In this document: piece after piece, positions 27,035-36,593 of the stretch
Position numbering within the stretch: the first letter of the stretch is position 1
Layout: every line of letters begins with the position of its first letter
From: UBA2108 sp002713215
GTDB lineage: Bacteria > Bacteroidota > Bacteroidia > Flavobacteriales_G > Salibacteraceae
Length of the DNA: 53,795 nucleotides
Assembly (NCBI GenBank): GCA_937891015.1
Contig: CALAPY010000068.1
Coordinates: 1 to 53,795 of the forward strand
Direction: 5' to 3'
Notes under the pieces: generated by a model
The model's database searches: none
Told to the model about the DNA's origin: nothing
What the model saw: only the letters and a program-made list of their open reading frames with translations
Translations under genes and position numbers: made by a program

Positions 27035-27080
27035 TTATATAACTAAAAATATAGTTGTATAACTAAAAACGCTATATTTG
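27035..27080 (+). promoter_or_regulatory. BlaI-type operator overlapping a Bacteroidota promoter
   Basis: An inverted repeat with arms TTATATAACTA (27035-27045) and TAGTTGTATAA (27052-27062), one mismatch, lies upstream of a perfect TAnnTTTG -7 box, TATATTTG (27073-27080), with the start codon 20 bases on. A TTG at 27055-27057 could serve as the -33 box, though its 15-base spacing is short. The palindrome overlaps the promoter, so a repressor bound here would block transcription; the obvious repressor is the BlaI-like protein encoded next. Confidence 0.65.
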
Positions 27081-27099
27081 CCCTGGAAATTACTTTAAT

Positions 27100-27459
27100 A
27101 TGGAATTAACAAAAGCAGAAGAACAAGTAATGCTGACTCTTTGGAAGATAAAAAGGGGAGTGGTACACGATATAATTGCAGAGCTGGATAATCCTAAACC
27201 AGCCTATACTACCGTTTCGACCTTGATTCGAATATTGGAAAAGAAAGGTTTTGTCGATCACAAGGCATATGGAAAAACACATGAGTATTTTCCCGCTATT
27301 TCTAAGAAGAAGTATTCTAAAAATATTTCCGATAAAATGCTTTCGGGGTATTTCGAAGGCTCCTTTCAGAACATGGTTTCGTTTTTTGTAAAGGAGAAAA
27401 AATTATCGGTACATGAATTGGAAGAGATCATTAAAAACCTAAAATCGGATAAAAAATGA
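27100..27459 (+). CDS. BlaI/MecI/CopY-family transcriptional repressor
   Basis: 119 residues, normal for the family. The winged helix runs through residues 1-75, with LTKAEEQVMLTLWKIKRG, the recognition region PAYTTVSTLIRILEKKGFV, and a wing ending in YFPAISKKKY. The C-terminus is the dimerisation and cleavage region. It is expected to repress its own operon from the palindrome at 27035 and be inactivated when the M56 sensor, whose gene overlaps by 4 bases, signals. The ligand and other targets are unknown; beta-lactam resistance genes are not seen nearby. Confidence 0.93.
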   Translation: MELTKAEEQVMLTLWKIKRGVVHDIIAELDNPKPAYTTVSTLIRILEKKGFVDHKAYGKTHEYFPAISKKKYSKNISDKMLSGYFEGSFQNMVSFFVKEKKLSVHELEEIIKNLKSDKK

Positions 27460-28667
27460 TAAGCACTGAATTCCTGCTATACAACGTCTGTTTATTTCTA
27501 TTAGTAATCATTTTCGACATTGGAATGTCTGATAACCATCGATTCAAAATGAACCGGTTTTTTCTATTATCCATTCCTGTTTTATCTCTTTCGGTATATG
27601 CTCCGCTTTCACCGCTCAATGAGCAACAAGGGGGCGTAGCAAGTGTTTTGCTCCCGGCATTTGATGTTAGTGCTTATGCCGTTTCAAACTTCAATAACAC
27701 TAGCTTGCTATGGATTGTATACCTGTTAGGGGTGATTGTTAGAGGAAGCATTGTAACCTTCAACAGCGTTAAACTCTACTCAAAAGGGAAACCGATTGAA
27801 TCCAATTCCAATTACCCTTGTTTTCTGATTTCTGAAGGTGGAAGTTATTCCTTCTTCAATAGAATATTTCTTACCAGCGAAGACTTATCCAACCAATTGG
27901 TTCTTGAACACGAAGAAGCCCATTTAAATCAAAAGCACAGTTGGGACTTACTCGTTGTAAACATCGTTACCACATTGCTCTGGTTTAATCCAATTATATG
28001 GCGCTGGAAAGTACTGATTCGCCAAAATCATGAATACCTGGCGGATGAGTCTGTAATGAATGGATCAAGAAAACAATCAAAGGAATACATCCACTTGTTA
28101 TTAGACCGGGCTTTGGATACCAATCAATTTTCACTTGAAAATTATTTCTCATTAAATTCATTAATATCAAAACGTATAACTATGTTAAACAAAAAGAAAA
28201 AACAAAAGCTTTGGAAGACGGCTGTATTGGCTTCCTTTATGCTAGGTTCAACCATTTACATCTCGGCATGTAACAAGACCGTTGAAAACCCACCGCCGCC
28301 GCCACCTCCGGCGGAAGAAGTTCAGAATAACAATTATGAAAAAGTCTACGAAAAGGTGGATGAAATGCCTGAATACAAAGGTGGACAACAAGCCCTTTAC
28401 ACTTACCTGGGTTCGAACATAACCTATCCGGAAGATTGCAAGGAAAATAAGATTGAAGGAACCGTCTATGCTTCATTTATAATCGATAAAAACGGTAAAT
28501 TGACCGAACTGGTGATTAAAAAAGGAATACACAAGAGCATGGATGCTGAAGTGATTCGCGTATTGTCAGTTATGGGTGATTGGAAACCAGGAATTAAAGA
28601 TGGCAAGCCCGTTAAAGTGCAAATGACCTTACCCATCAAATTTGCCATGCCACAGGAGAAAATGTAA
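27456..28667 (+). CDS. BlaR1-like M56 metallopeptidase sensor with C-terminal TonB domain
   Basis: 403 residues. Hydrophobic segments occur near residues 4-22, 30-45, 80-98 and 165-180. The M56 zinc motif is HEEAH (in LVLEHEEAHLNQKH), cytoplasmic and membrane-embedded. After a fourth transmembrane region near residue 255 there is a periplasmic proline run (PPPPPPP) and a TonB-like C-terminal domain with GKLTELVIKKG and WKPG-KDGKPV-V. Instead of the penicillin-binding sensor of staphylococcal BlaR1, it carries TonB, as is common in Bacteroidota. Signal and substrate are unknown. It is coupled to the repressor gene by a 4-base overlap and followed by a terminator. Confidence 0.9.
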   Translation: MISTEFLLYNVCLFLLVIIFDIGMSDNHRFKMNRFFLLSIPVLSLSVYAPLSPLNEQQGGVASVLLPAFDVSAYAVSNFNNTSLLWIVYLLGVIVRGSIVTFNSVKLYSKGKPIESNSNYPCFLISEGGSYSFFNRIFLTSEDLSNQLVLEHEEAHLNQKHSWDLLVVNIVTTLLWFNPIIWRWKVLIRQNHEYLADESVMNGSRKQSKEYIHLLLDRALDTNQFSLENYFSLNSLISKRITMLNKKKKQKLWKTAVLASFMLGSTIYISACNKTVENPPPPPPPAEEVQNNNYEKVYEKVDEMPEYKGGQQALYTYLGSNITYPEDCKENKIEGTVYASFIIDKNGKLTELVIKKGIHKSMDAEVIRVLSVMGDWKPGIKDGKPVKVQMTLPIKFAMPQEKM

Positions 28668-28691
28668 TACACACCATTTCATCACTTGTTG

Positions 28692-28730
28692 AAAGCCCTT
28701 ATCGAATTTCGGTAGGGGCTTTTATTTTTT
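28692..28730 (+). terminator. Rho-independent terminator after the BlaI/BlaR1-type operon
   Basis: The arms AAAGCCCTTATCG and CGGTAGGGGCTTT pair with two mismatches around an AATTT-like loop and are followed by a T-rich stretch. It lies about 25 bases after the sensor stop codon. Confidence 0.85.
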
Positions 28731-28787
28731 TCCTGTTCTGAACATCAATTGACAAATCCGTATTGGATTAAGCTTTTCTTTTGTCCC

Positions 28788-29453
28788 ATGAAATGGCTTT
28801 CAAGTCTTTTATTGATATTTCTTATGAATGTGGTTATGAGTCAAGACACAATTTATTATATCGGTGACCCACTTTGTTCGTGGTGTTACGGGTTTGCTCC
28901 TCAAATATCTAAAGTAAAGGAGCATTACCAGGGCGATCTTGAATTCAAGATTATAATGGGCGGACTTAGGCCCAACAATACAGAAACCATGAAAGATTTG
29001 GGTGACTTTCTAAAACACCACTGGGAACAAGTAGAAGAAAGAAGCGGCCAGCCGTTCAATTATAAGCTATTGGAAGATCATTCATTTGTATACGATACCG
29101 AACCACCCGCACGAGCCGTTTGGGTAGTAAGACAATTGAAACCTGAAGTGGAATTCGCTTTTTTTAAGGATGTTCAGTTGCTTTTCTATTCCGAGAATAG
29201 AAACACCAATCAGTTGGATAATTACCAGAAACTGATAGAAAAGTATAATATCGATTGGAATCAGTTCAAAGAGTTGTTTCACTCAGAAGTTGCCATTAAC
29301 GGTGTTAAACAAGACTTTCAGTTCTCGTCCCAACTAGGAGTCAGGGGATTCCCCAGTGTATTGCTCAAGAGAAAGTACCAGTGGTTCCTGGTTTCCAACG
29401 GATACACAGATGCATCAAACATTCAAAAAACGATAGATAAAGTACTTAAGTAA
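28788..29453 (+). CDS. DsbA-family thiol oxidoreductase, secreted
   Basis: 221 residues from the ATG at 28788, which starts the signal peptide (MKWLSSLLLIFLMNVVMSQ); an in-frame ATG 39 bases upstream is less likely. The thioredoxin-fold active site CSWC appears early in the mature protein (IGDPLCSWCYGFAP), and the cis-proline region is GVRGFPSVLL. This pattern belongs to the DsbA-like group related to FrnE. It probably handles thiols or disulfides in the periplasm; partners are unknown. Confidence 0.87.
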   Translation: MKWLSSLLLIFLMNVVMSQDTIYYIGDPLCSWCYGFAPQISKVKEHYQGDLEFKIIMGGLRPNNTETMKDLGDFLKHHWEQVEERSGQPFNYKLLEDHSFVYDTEPPARAVWVVRQLKPEVEFAFFKDVQLLFYSENRNTNQLDNYQKLIEKYNIDWNQFKELFHSEVAINGVKQDFQFSSQLGVRGFPSVLLKRKYQWFLVSNGYTDASNIQKTIDKVLK

Positions 29454-29556
29454 AGGCTTTATTCGTAAGTCGTCTTTCCCGGTTTCGTGATTCAAGGACT
29501 GATGTTTGTGAACTCGCTTTGTTTTTTTGTAAATTGCAGGACCTCAAATTCTGCAA

Positions 29557-30051
29557 ATGAAGCGCGTTTCTGCAATGATGATATACTTATTGATTGGGTA
29601 TATGTCATTTGCCCAAACATCTGGCCAGCACGAAGTAGTTGGTTCAGCGGGTGAAGTATTACAAACCAAGAATGGATCAGTAAGTTTTACCGTAGGGGAG
29701 ATTGCCATACAGCCCATGGTCGATTCCACTACCGGAGTTACTTTCTCCGAGGGATTTCAACAAACCTATTTCTGGATTACCGAAATCAAAGAAGAATCGA
29801 CCATGGATTTTTCAGTTAAAGTGTGGCCAAACCCTACAACCCGATATTTAAATATTGAACTTGGTGAAAGCAATCGTTCTGAAACTATTCGTGGAGAATT
29901 GTATAACCTGATTGGGGTGAAAATAGGTGAGTTTAATCCCCGGGAAACCCAACGGGTTGATTTGTTGCAATATCCGGTAAGTGATTATATATTAAGAATA
30001 TACGATACTGAAAATACCCAAATTAGGGTGTTTAAGATTACTAAAATGTAA
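29557..30051 (+). CDS. Small T9SS-sorted protein, partner of the large S74 protein (copy 1)
   Basis: 164 residues. After a signal peptide (to about residue 19) comes a domain with HEVVGSAGEV, VSFTVGEIAI and GFQQTYFW, then a T9SS sorting domain starting at VKVWPNPTTRYLNIE. It has the same length and motif order as the gene at 36094, so the two are paralogs. Each sits directly upstream of a large S74-chaperone protein gene, with 65 bases between them here. It may help export or anchor its neighbour, since the neighbour has no sorting tail of its own; that role is inference. Confidence 0.85.
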   Translation: MKRVSAMMIYLLIGYMSFAQTSGQHEVVGSAGEVLQTKNGSVSFTVGEIAIQPMVDSTTGVTFSEGFQQTYFWITEIKEESTMDFSVKVWPNPTTRYLNIELGESNRSETIRGELYNLIGVKIGEFNPRETQRVDLLQYPVSDYILRIYDTENTQIRVFKITKM

Positions 30052-30116
30052 ATTATTGAAAGGCGTCAGGCAATGAGTTTGACCTTTTCTCAAGATATTA
30101 TTAAATGGGAACAACT

Positions 30117-33100
30117 ATGAAAAAGTTTTTATTTCTCTCCGTTTTATTGGGGCTGAGTATAATGTCCTTTGGACAAGCTCCTAATTATTTTAATTACCAG
30201 GCGGTTTTGCGGGATGCAAATGGTGAAGTCATTCAGAACCAGAAGGTGTCTCTTCGGATTTCGATTCACCAAACGATGTCGGTAGGGCCAATGGTGTATC
30301 AGGAAGAACACAGTGCCACCACCAATGGGGCCGGGCATGTGAATCTCCATATCGGTAACGGTACTAACAAGACCGGTACGGTGGCCTCCATCGATTGGGG
30401 AAAAGACGTTTATGTACTGAAAATAGAATTAGACCCCGCCGGAGGAACGAGTTATAATATCATGGGATACGCCCAATTGGTTTCAGTTCCTTATGCATTA
30501 TACGCTGCCAATGTAAATAACAACGATACCAGTGCTACGAATGAAATTCAGGTGTTGAGCATTTCGACAGATACCCTCTTTCTTTCCCAGGGAGGATACG
30601 TTAAATTACCAACCGGAAGCGGTGGGGTTAATAATGATAATGACTCAACCAACGAACTTCAAACCATAACGCTCAATGCAAATAATGTAACCCTTTCCAA
30701 TGGTGGAGGGGTAATAAGCCTTGCTGCTTATCTAGACAATACAGATGCTCAGATGCTCAGCTTAACTAATGATACCCTGTATTTATCAAACGGCGGTAAG
30801 GTATTTTTGGGAACTTACAACACACCAAATACCGACAATCAAACCTTGTCCATAAGTGGAAGTACATTGAGCATTACTGGTGGGAATAGCGTTACCCTTC
30901 CTGCAGGTGGTGGTCCCAATAATGACAATGATTCCACGAATGAGTTAATCACCTCTTTTACCAATACATCTAACATGCTTACCATAGTTGATGCTGGTGG
31001 TAGCAAGTCCGTAAGTTTGGCTTCCTACCTGGACAACACGGACAGTCAAACCTTAACGATCTCGGGTAACACATTGAGTATATCCGGTGGAAACAGTGTG
31101 ACTTTGCCTGCAGGTGGTGGTCCGAATAACGACAACGACAGTACGAACGAAATTCAATTGTTGGCCATTAGTGGTAATACATTAACCATCTCCAAAGGAA
31201 ATAGCATCACATTACCCATTGGTGGAGGACCGAATAATGACAATGATTCAACCAATGAGTTGAATATGGCTCTAACCCTTTCCGGCACAACCCTTTCTGT
31301 AACCGATGCTGGAGGTTCCAAGTCAGCCAATCTTTCTTCCTTTATGGATAATACGGATAGCCAAAACTTGTCATTAAGTGGATCAACCTTAAGTATCTCA
31401 GGTGGGAATAGTGTTACGCTTCCGGCTGGTGGAGCACCCAATTACGATAACGATTCAACCAACGAATTTCAAAACCTGTCTATCTCTGGATCAACCCTTA
31501 GTATTTCGGATGGAAACAGCATTACACTCCCGGCAGGTGGTGGGCCCAACAATGACAATGATTCCACCAACGAGATTCAGAATTTGAGCATTTCAAACGA
31601 TACCATAACCATCTCCAAAGGAAACTACATTAAGCTACCTCCCGCAAGTACCGGAACACCGGACGAAATTTCCGATGCGGATAGCGATACTAAAATTCAA
31701 GTGGAAGAAACTGCGGATGAAGACGTAATTCGATTTGATATAAAAGGGAAAGAACAATGGAGAATGATCGATAACCGTATTGAACCTGGGTCTGATTCCT
31801 TGATAGCCATCGGTCGAAATGCGGGACAGAATAACAATGCTCATTTCAATATATTCATAGGCTCTCTTTCAGGTTCAGCAAATACTACGGGAATGCACAA
31901 TACATATACAGGCTTTCATACTGGTGTTTTCAATGCAACCGGAACTGGTAATTCTGCTTTTGGATCAAATGCATTAAATAACAATAGATCGGGTGGTAGC
32001 AACACCGCCATTGGTGCTTATACATTAACCTTGAATACGACGGGTACGGCGAATACCGCAGTCGGTTTTTCAGCCTTAAGACAAAACACCACAGGTTCAT
32101 ACAATACCAGCGTTGGTGGTGGAATGATTCGAAATAAAACCGGAAGGGATAATGTAGCACTAGGGAGAGCATTAATGTCAGTTGATTCAGGAAATTACAA
32201 TGTTGGAATTGGAAATGAAGCAGGGGGGCACAATTTAGGATCTAATAATATTTTTATTGGATACAAAGCGGGAAACTTTGATACTTTGGGCTCTAATAAA
32301 CTTTACATTGAAAGTAATAATTCATGGGTAATTCCTCAACCCGACCATTTGATATATGGTGAGTTCGACAATGACTCCTTAAGATTGAATGCGGATGTTT
32401 CAATAAGAGATTATTTGCATCTTCCAACTGGTGCAGGAGCAGGACGAGTTCTTACTTCTGATGCTAATGGTAAAGCTACATGGCAGGCTATTTCGGGAGC
32501 TTCACCTAATTTGGATAATGATTCCACCAATGAAATTCAGAACCTTTCTATTTCTGGAAGTACCTTAACCATTTCAAAAGGAAATTCGGTCACCCTTCCA
32601 GCCGGAGGCGGACCAAGTAATGATAACGACTCGACCAATGAGCTTCAACAAATTAGTTTAAGTGGAAATACATTGACGCTTAACAAGTCCGGAGGAACTG
32701 CCAATTTAGCTGGATACCTGGACAATACAGATAGTCAGACACTTTCGCTGAGTGGTTCAACGCTTAGTATTTCAGGAGGGAATTCAGTTACCCTCCCGGC
32801 AGGTGGAGCCCCCAATAACGATAACGACTCAACCAATGAATTGAACTCAGCCCTGACCTTAAGTGGAACAACTCTTTCAGTTACAGATGCGGGAGGCAGT
32901 AAATCGGCAAACCTTTCTTCGATCAATACCGATAGCCAGAGCTTAAGCTTGTCGGGTAGTACCTTAAGTATTAGTGGTGGAAACAGCGTTACGCTTCCAT
33001 TGGGCAGTGGACCCAATAACGATAATGACTCCACCAACGAGTTGAATGCCTCAGTTGGATTTTCCGGGACTACGTTGACCGTTACGGATGCAGGAGGGGC

Positions 33101-36008
33101 AAAAACAGCAAACCTTTCTTCCCTGTTGGATAATACGGATAGTCAGTCGTTGAGCTTAAGTGGTTCAACTTTGAGCATCTCAGGTGGTAACAGTGTTACT
33201 CTTCCTTCTGGGTCTGTAAACAATGACAATGACTCAACCAACGAGTTGAATACGGCTCTAACCCTTTCCGGCACAACCCTTTCTGTAACCGATGCCGGAG
33301 GCGCCAAGTCAGCCAATCTTTCTTCCTTTATGGATAACACCGATAGTCAGACACTAACTTTAAGCGGTAGTACACTTTCTATTTCAGGAGGCAATAGCGT
33401 TACCTTGCCAGCTGGGATTACCAACAACGACAACGATTCTACCAACGAATTAAACACGGCGTTTACTTTAAGTTCCAATAACTTGACCGTTACGGATGCG
33501 GGTGGTGCAAAATCGGTTAGCCTGGTTTCTTATCTGGATAATACTGACAGTCAAAATTTAAGCCTTTCTGGTAATACACTCAGCATTAGTGGCGGAAACA
33601 GTGTTACATTACAGGCAGCGCCAACAGATACACTGCCGCTTATAGCTGATGCAGATGAGGATACTAAAATTCAGGTAGAGGAAAGCACCGATGAAGATAT
33701 CATACGATTTGATATTCAGGGAACCGAAAAATGGGTAATGACCGGATCGAGGTTCGAATCTAAAAATACAGGAAGGTCTGTTTTTGTAGGTGAAAATGCA
33801 GGGTTGGCAGATGACTTGAGTAATAACTACAACAACTTTGTTGGCTATGATGCCGGTAGAGCAAATTCCACAGGTTGGAGAAACAATGCACTAGGGTATC
33901 AGGCGTTAAGAGCAAATACTACGGGCGCAGGAAACACAGCCCTTGGATACCGTACCTTATATACGAACACCATCACCCATTATAATACTGCAGGGGGTTA
34001 CGAAGCATTGTATAGTAACTCAGCATCATACAATACTTCCTATGGGTCATTCTCATTAAGAGCCAATACAACAGGAAATACCAATGTTGCAATGGGATAT
34101 GCCGCTATGCAAGACAATGTTTCCGGATTTGTAAATACAGCTGTAGGTGCCTATGCATTAGGAGATAATGTAACGGGGAGTTATAACACTTCAGTTGGTT
34201 CTAACTCGTTTAGAAAAAACATCAACGGTACCAGAAATACGGCAATAGGAAGGTATACCGGGTTTAATAACCTTACAGGATCAAGGAATATCTTTATTGG
34301 ATACCAGGCAGCGTATAACGAAACGGGTTCCGATAAGCTATACATTGAACCTACTACAAGTTCAACACCGTTGATTTATGGAGATTTTGCCACAGATTCG
34401 CTAAGGTTTAATGGAGCCGTGTCAATCAAGGATGGTCTTCATTTGCCAACAGGCGCTGGTAATAACCTTATTCTTACTTCAGATGCAAATGGAAATGCAA
34501 GCTGGAAAAACCCTGGAGCGGTTAGTTTAGGTGATACCACCCAACTGAGCGATTTAGATGGGGATACTAAAATCCAGACCGAAGAATCGAGTGATGAAGA
34601 TATAATTCGTTTTGATGTTGCAGGGACTGAGCAATGGAAAATGAATGGAGCCCGATTAGAGACAAATAATTCAGGCTTTTCGGTATTCGTAGGTGAAGAA
34701 GCAGGCCAAAATGACGATTTATCTTTAAACTATAATGTTTTTATGGGGTATCAGGCAGGACGAACCAACACCTCTGGAGCCTACAATACTGCAATTGGAG
34801 ATCGTTCATTGAGACAAAATTTAACAGGGAGTTATAACACGGCTCAAGGGTCCAATGCACTTTATTCTAATTCAACCGGTTCGCAGAACGTTGCAACCGG
34901 ATATTATGTTTTAAGATCAAATGTTACAGGTAGTTATAATTCTGCTCATGGAACCTGGGCATTAAGAAATAATTCAACCGGAAGTTATAACTCGGCCTAT
35001 GGTTATTACTCACTGGGTGCTAATACTACAGGAACTCGCAATACAGCTTCAGGTGTGGTTGCTTTGCGTTTAAATACCACAGGAACTCGAAATTCCGCTC
35101 ACGGATATGCGGCTTTGTATTTTAATACTACCGGTTATTGGAACTCAGCTTTTGGAGCCTATGCAGGGTATAGAAACTCAACAGGATATCATAACAGTTC
35201 TGTAGGTTACGGGGCTCAGTATAATGTTAGAACCGGTTATCAAAATTCGGCTATTGGTGTGCAAGCTGCTTACAATGTAACCACTGGATATGCAAATAGC
35301 AGTGTAGGTTACCGAGCCCTTTATAGAACAACGACAAGTTCAGATAATACGGGTATTGGTGAGCAAGCCGGGTTTTACAATCAAACGGGTTCACAAAACA
35401 CCTACTTAGGTGCTAATTCAGGTCCAACCGCTAATTCCAGTTACTCCAATTCAATGGCTTTAGGGTATGCTACATCAGTAAATGCATCGAACCAGATCAG
35501 GGTAGGGAATTCCTCTGTTACCAGTATTGGAGGTCAGGTAGGCTGGACAACCATTTCTGACGGAAGATTTAAAGACAATGTACAGGACAACGTAGTAGGC
35601 TTGGATTTTATCATGAATTTACAGCCTGTAACTTACAGGTTGAATACTGAAGGAATCTATACCACAATGGAAGCTAAGGATTCCATAAAGGTTTCAGAAT
35701 TCGAATTGGCTAGCAGGGCAGAGAAACAAGGAAAAGTACAGTCTGGATTTGTAGCCCAGGATGTGGAAAGGGCGGCTCAAAAAGTGGGTTATTCCTTTAG
35801 CGGTGTTGATGCTCCCAAAAACGAAAATGATATTTATGGTCTTCGTTATGCCGAATTTGTAGTTCCATTGGTTAAAGCTACTCAGGAGCAGCAAGAGATC
35901 ATTGAAAAACAGCAAAAAAAGGTAAGCGAACAGCAGCTTAAATTGGAAAATCAGGAAGAGCTAATCAAAAGTCTTATGGAGCGAATTGAAGCCCTGGAGA
36001 ACAATTAA
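30117..36008 (+). CDS. Giant repeat adhesin-like protein with S74 self-cleaving chaperone domain
   Basis: 1963 residues from the ATG at 30117, which opens the signal peptide MKKFLFLSVLLGLSIMSFGQ. An N-terminal domain (about 21-145) ends in VPYALYAANVN. Then follow stalk 1 (about 146-510, six DNDSTNE repeats with SGSTLSISGGNSVTLP units), a connector with DTKIQVEE (about 514), head 1 with many NTAxG-type repeats, stalk 2 (about 798-1168, six more repeats), connector and head 2, then a third connector (about 1476) and head 3. The C-terminus has the S74 motif SDGRFK with Ser1814 and Lys1819, then a coiled coil. Self-cleavage and trimer folding are known for S74 in phage tail spikes; adhesion is inferred. 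Confidence 0.88.
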   Translation: MKKFLFLSVLLGLSIMSFGQAPNYFNYQAVLRDANGEVIQNQKVSLRISIHQTMSVGPMVYQEEHSATTNGAGHVNLHIGNGTNKTGTVASIDWGKDVYVLKIELDPAGGTSYNIMGYAQLVSVPYALYAANVNNNDTSATNEIQVLSISTDTLFLSQGGYVKLPTGSGGVNNDNDSTNELQTITLNANNVTLSNGGGVISLAAYLDNTDAQMLSLTNDTLYLSNGGKVFLGTYNTPNTDNQTLSISGSTLSITGGNSVTLPAGGGPNNDNDSTNELITSFTNTSNMLTIVDAGGSKSVSLASYLDNTDSQTLTISGNTLSISGGNSVTLPAGGGPNNDNDSTNEIQLLAISGNTLTISKGNSITLPIGGGPNNDNDSTNELNMALTLSGTTLSVTDAGGSKSANLSSFMDNTDSQNLSLSGSTLSISGGNSVTLPAGGAPNYDNDSTNEFQNLSISGSTLSISDGNSITLPAGGGPNNDNDSTNEIQNLSISNDTITISKGNYIKLPPASTGTPDEISDADSDTKIQVEETADEDVIRFDIKGKEQWRMIDNRIEPGSDSLIAIGRNAGQNNNAHFNIFIGSLSGSANTTGMHNTYTGFHTGVFNATGTGNSAFGSNALNNNRSGGSNTAIGAYTLTLNTTGTANTAVGFSALRQNTTGSYNTSVGGGMIRNKTGRDNVALGRALMSVDSGNYNVGIGNEAGGHNLGSNNIFIGYKAGNFDTLGSNKLYIESNNSWVIPQPDHLIYGEFDNDSLRLNADVSIRDYLHLPTGAGAGRVLTSDANGKATWQAISGASPNLDNDSTNEIQNLSISGSTLTISKGNSVTLPAGGGPSNDNDSTNELQQISLSGNTLTLNKSGGTANLAGYLDNTDSQTLSLSGSTLSISGGNSVTLPAGGAPNNDNDSTNELNSALTLSGTTLSVTDAGGSKSANLSSINTDSQSLSLSGSTLSISGGNSVTLPLGSGPNNDNDSTNELNASVGFSGTTLTVTDAGGAKTANLSSLLDNTDSQSLSLSGSTLSISGGNSVTLPSGSVNNDNDSTNELNTALTLSGTTLSVTDAGGAKSANLSSFMDNTDSQTLTLSGSTLSISGGNSVTLPAGITNNDNDSTNELNTAFTLSSNNLTVTDAGGAKSVSLVSYLDNTDSQNLSLSGNTLSISGGNSVTLQAAPTDTLPLIADADEDTKIQVEESTDEDIIRFDIQGTEKWVMTGSRFESKNTGRSVFVGENAGLADDLSNNYNNFVGYDAGRANSTGWRNNALGYQALRANTTGAGNTALGYRTLYTNTITHYNTAGGYEALYSNSASYNTSYGSFSLRANTTGNTNVAMGYAAMQDNVSGFVNTAVGAYALGDNVTGSYNTSVGSNSFRKNINGTRNTAIGRYTGFNNLTGSRNIFIGYQAAYNETGSDKLYIEPTTSSTPLIYGDFATDSLRFNGAVSIKDGLHLPTGAGNNLILTSDANGNASWKNPGAVSLGDTTQLSDLDGDTKIQTEESSDEDIIRFDVAGTEQWKMNGARLETNNSGFSVFVGEEAGQNDDLSLNYNVFMGYQAGRTNTSGAYNTAIGDRSLRQNLTGSYNTAQGSNALYSNSTGSQNVATGYYVLRSNVTGSYNSAHGTWALRNNSTGSYNSAYGYYSLGANTTGTRNTASGVVALRLNTTGTRNSAHGYAALYFNTTGYWNSAFGAYAGYRNSTGYHNSSVGYGAQYNVRTGYQNSAIGVQAAYNVTTGYANSSVGYRALYRTTTSSDNTGIGEQAGFYNQTGSQNTYLGANSGPTANSSYSNSMALGYATSVNASNQIRVGNSSVTSIGGQVGWTTISDGRFKDNVQDNVVGLDFIMNLQPVTYRLNTEGIYTTMEAKDSIKVSEFELASRAEKQGKVQSGFVAQDVERAAQKVGYSFSGVDAPKNENDIYGLRYAEFVVPLVKATQEQQEIIEKQQKKVSEQQLKLENQEELIKSLMERIEALENN

Positions 36009-36093
36009 TAGTAGCTCTACAGAATGGAGCATGTTAATGGGCTGTTTATGTGAGCAATCATGGATTAATTATTTAGACTCCAATTGAACGGAC

Positions 36094-36588
36094 ATGAAAA
36101 GACTTGTTCTCATATTCCTGTTTTCTTCTTCAATTGGTTTGCTTTATGGTCAATCGGAGCCTCATAGGGAGGTAGTAGGATCTTCAGGAGGAGAATTTCA
36201 ATCCAATCAGGAAATAGTTCAATTTACTATTGGCGAAGCTGTAATTGATTTTTTTACCGATACAAGCCAAAACATTCAGCTAACCCAGGGGTTTCATCAG
36301 TCATACGTTGTAGTAAGGCTGGTCAAGTCTATTCCTTTATGTGAACTAAAACTAAGTATTTGGCCAAATCCGAGTTCCAGGTATGTACATATTGAGGTAG
36401 GAAAAGACATAGTTGTGGAAAACGTTGAGTGTTTTCTATACATGCCAAATGGTGTACGAATAGACCGGTTCAATCTTATAGAAAACAGTGAAATAGATTT
36501 AGCCGAATATCATTTGAATTCACTCATTTTACAAATAATAGATAATAAATCCGGCTGCCATCAAGTATTTAAAGTCATTAAAAACTAA
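36094..36588 (+). CDS. Small T9SS-sorted protein, partner of the large S74 protein (copy 2)
   Basis: 164 residues, the same length as copy 1 at 29557, sharing the order REVVGSSG, FTIGEAV, QGFHQSY and the sorting-domain opening LSIWPNPSSRYVHIE. The signal peptide ends near residue 19. Sequence identity outside these motifs is modest, so the duplication is old. Only 5 bases separate its stop from the start of the downstream S74 gene, so the two are surely cotranscribed. Confidence 0.85.
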   Translation: MKRLVLIFLFSSSIGLLYGQSEPHREVVGSSGGEFQSNQEIVQFTIGEAVIDFFTDTSQNIQLTQGFHQSYVVVRLVKSIPLCELKLSIWPNPSSRYVHIEVGKDIVVENVECFLYMPNGVRIDRFNLIENSEIDLAEYHLNSLILQIIDNKSGCHQVFKVIKN

Positions 36589-36593
36589 GAGAT

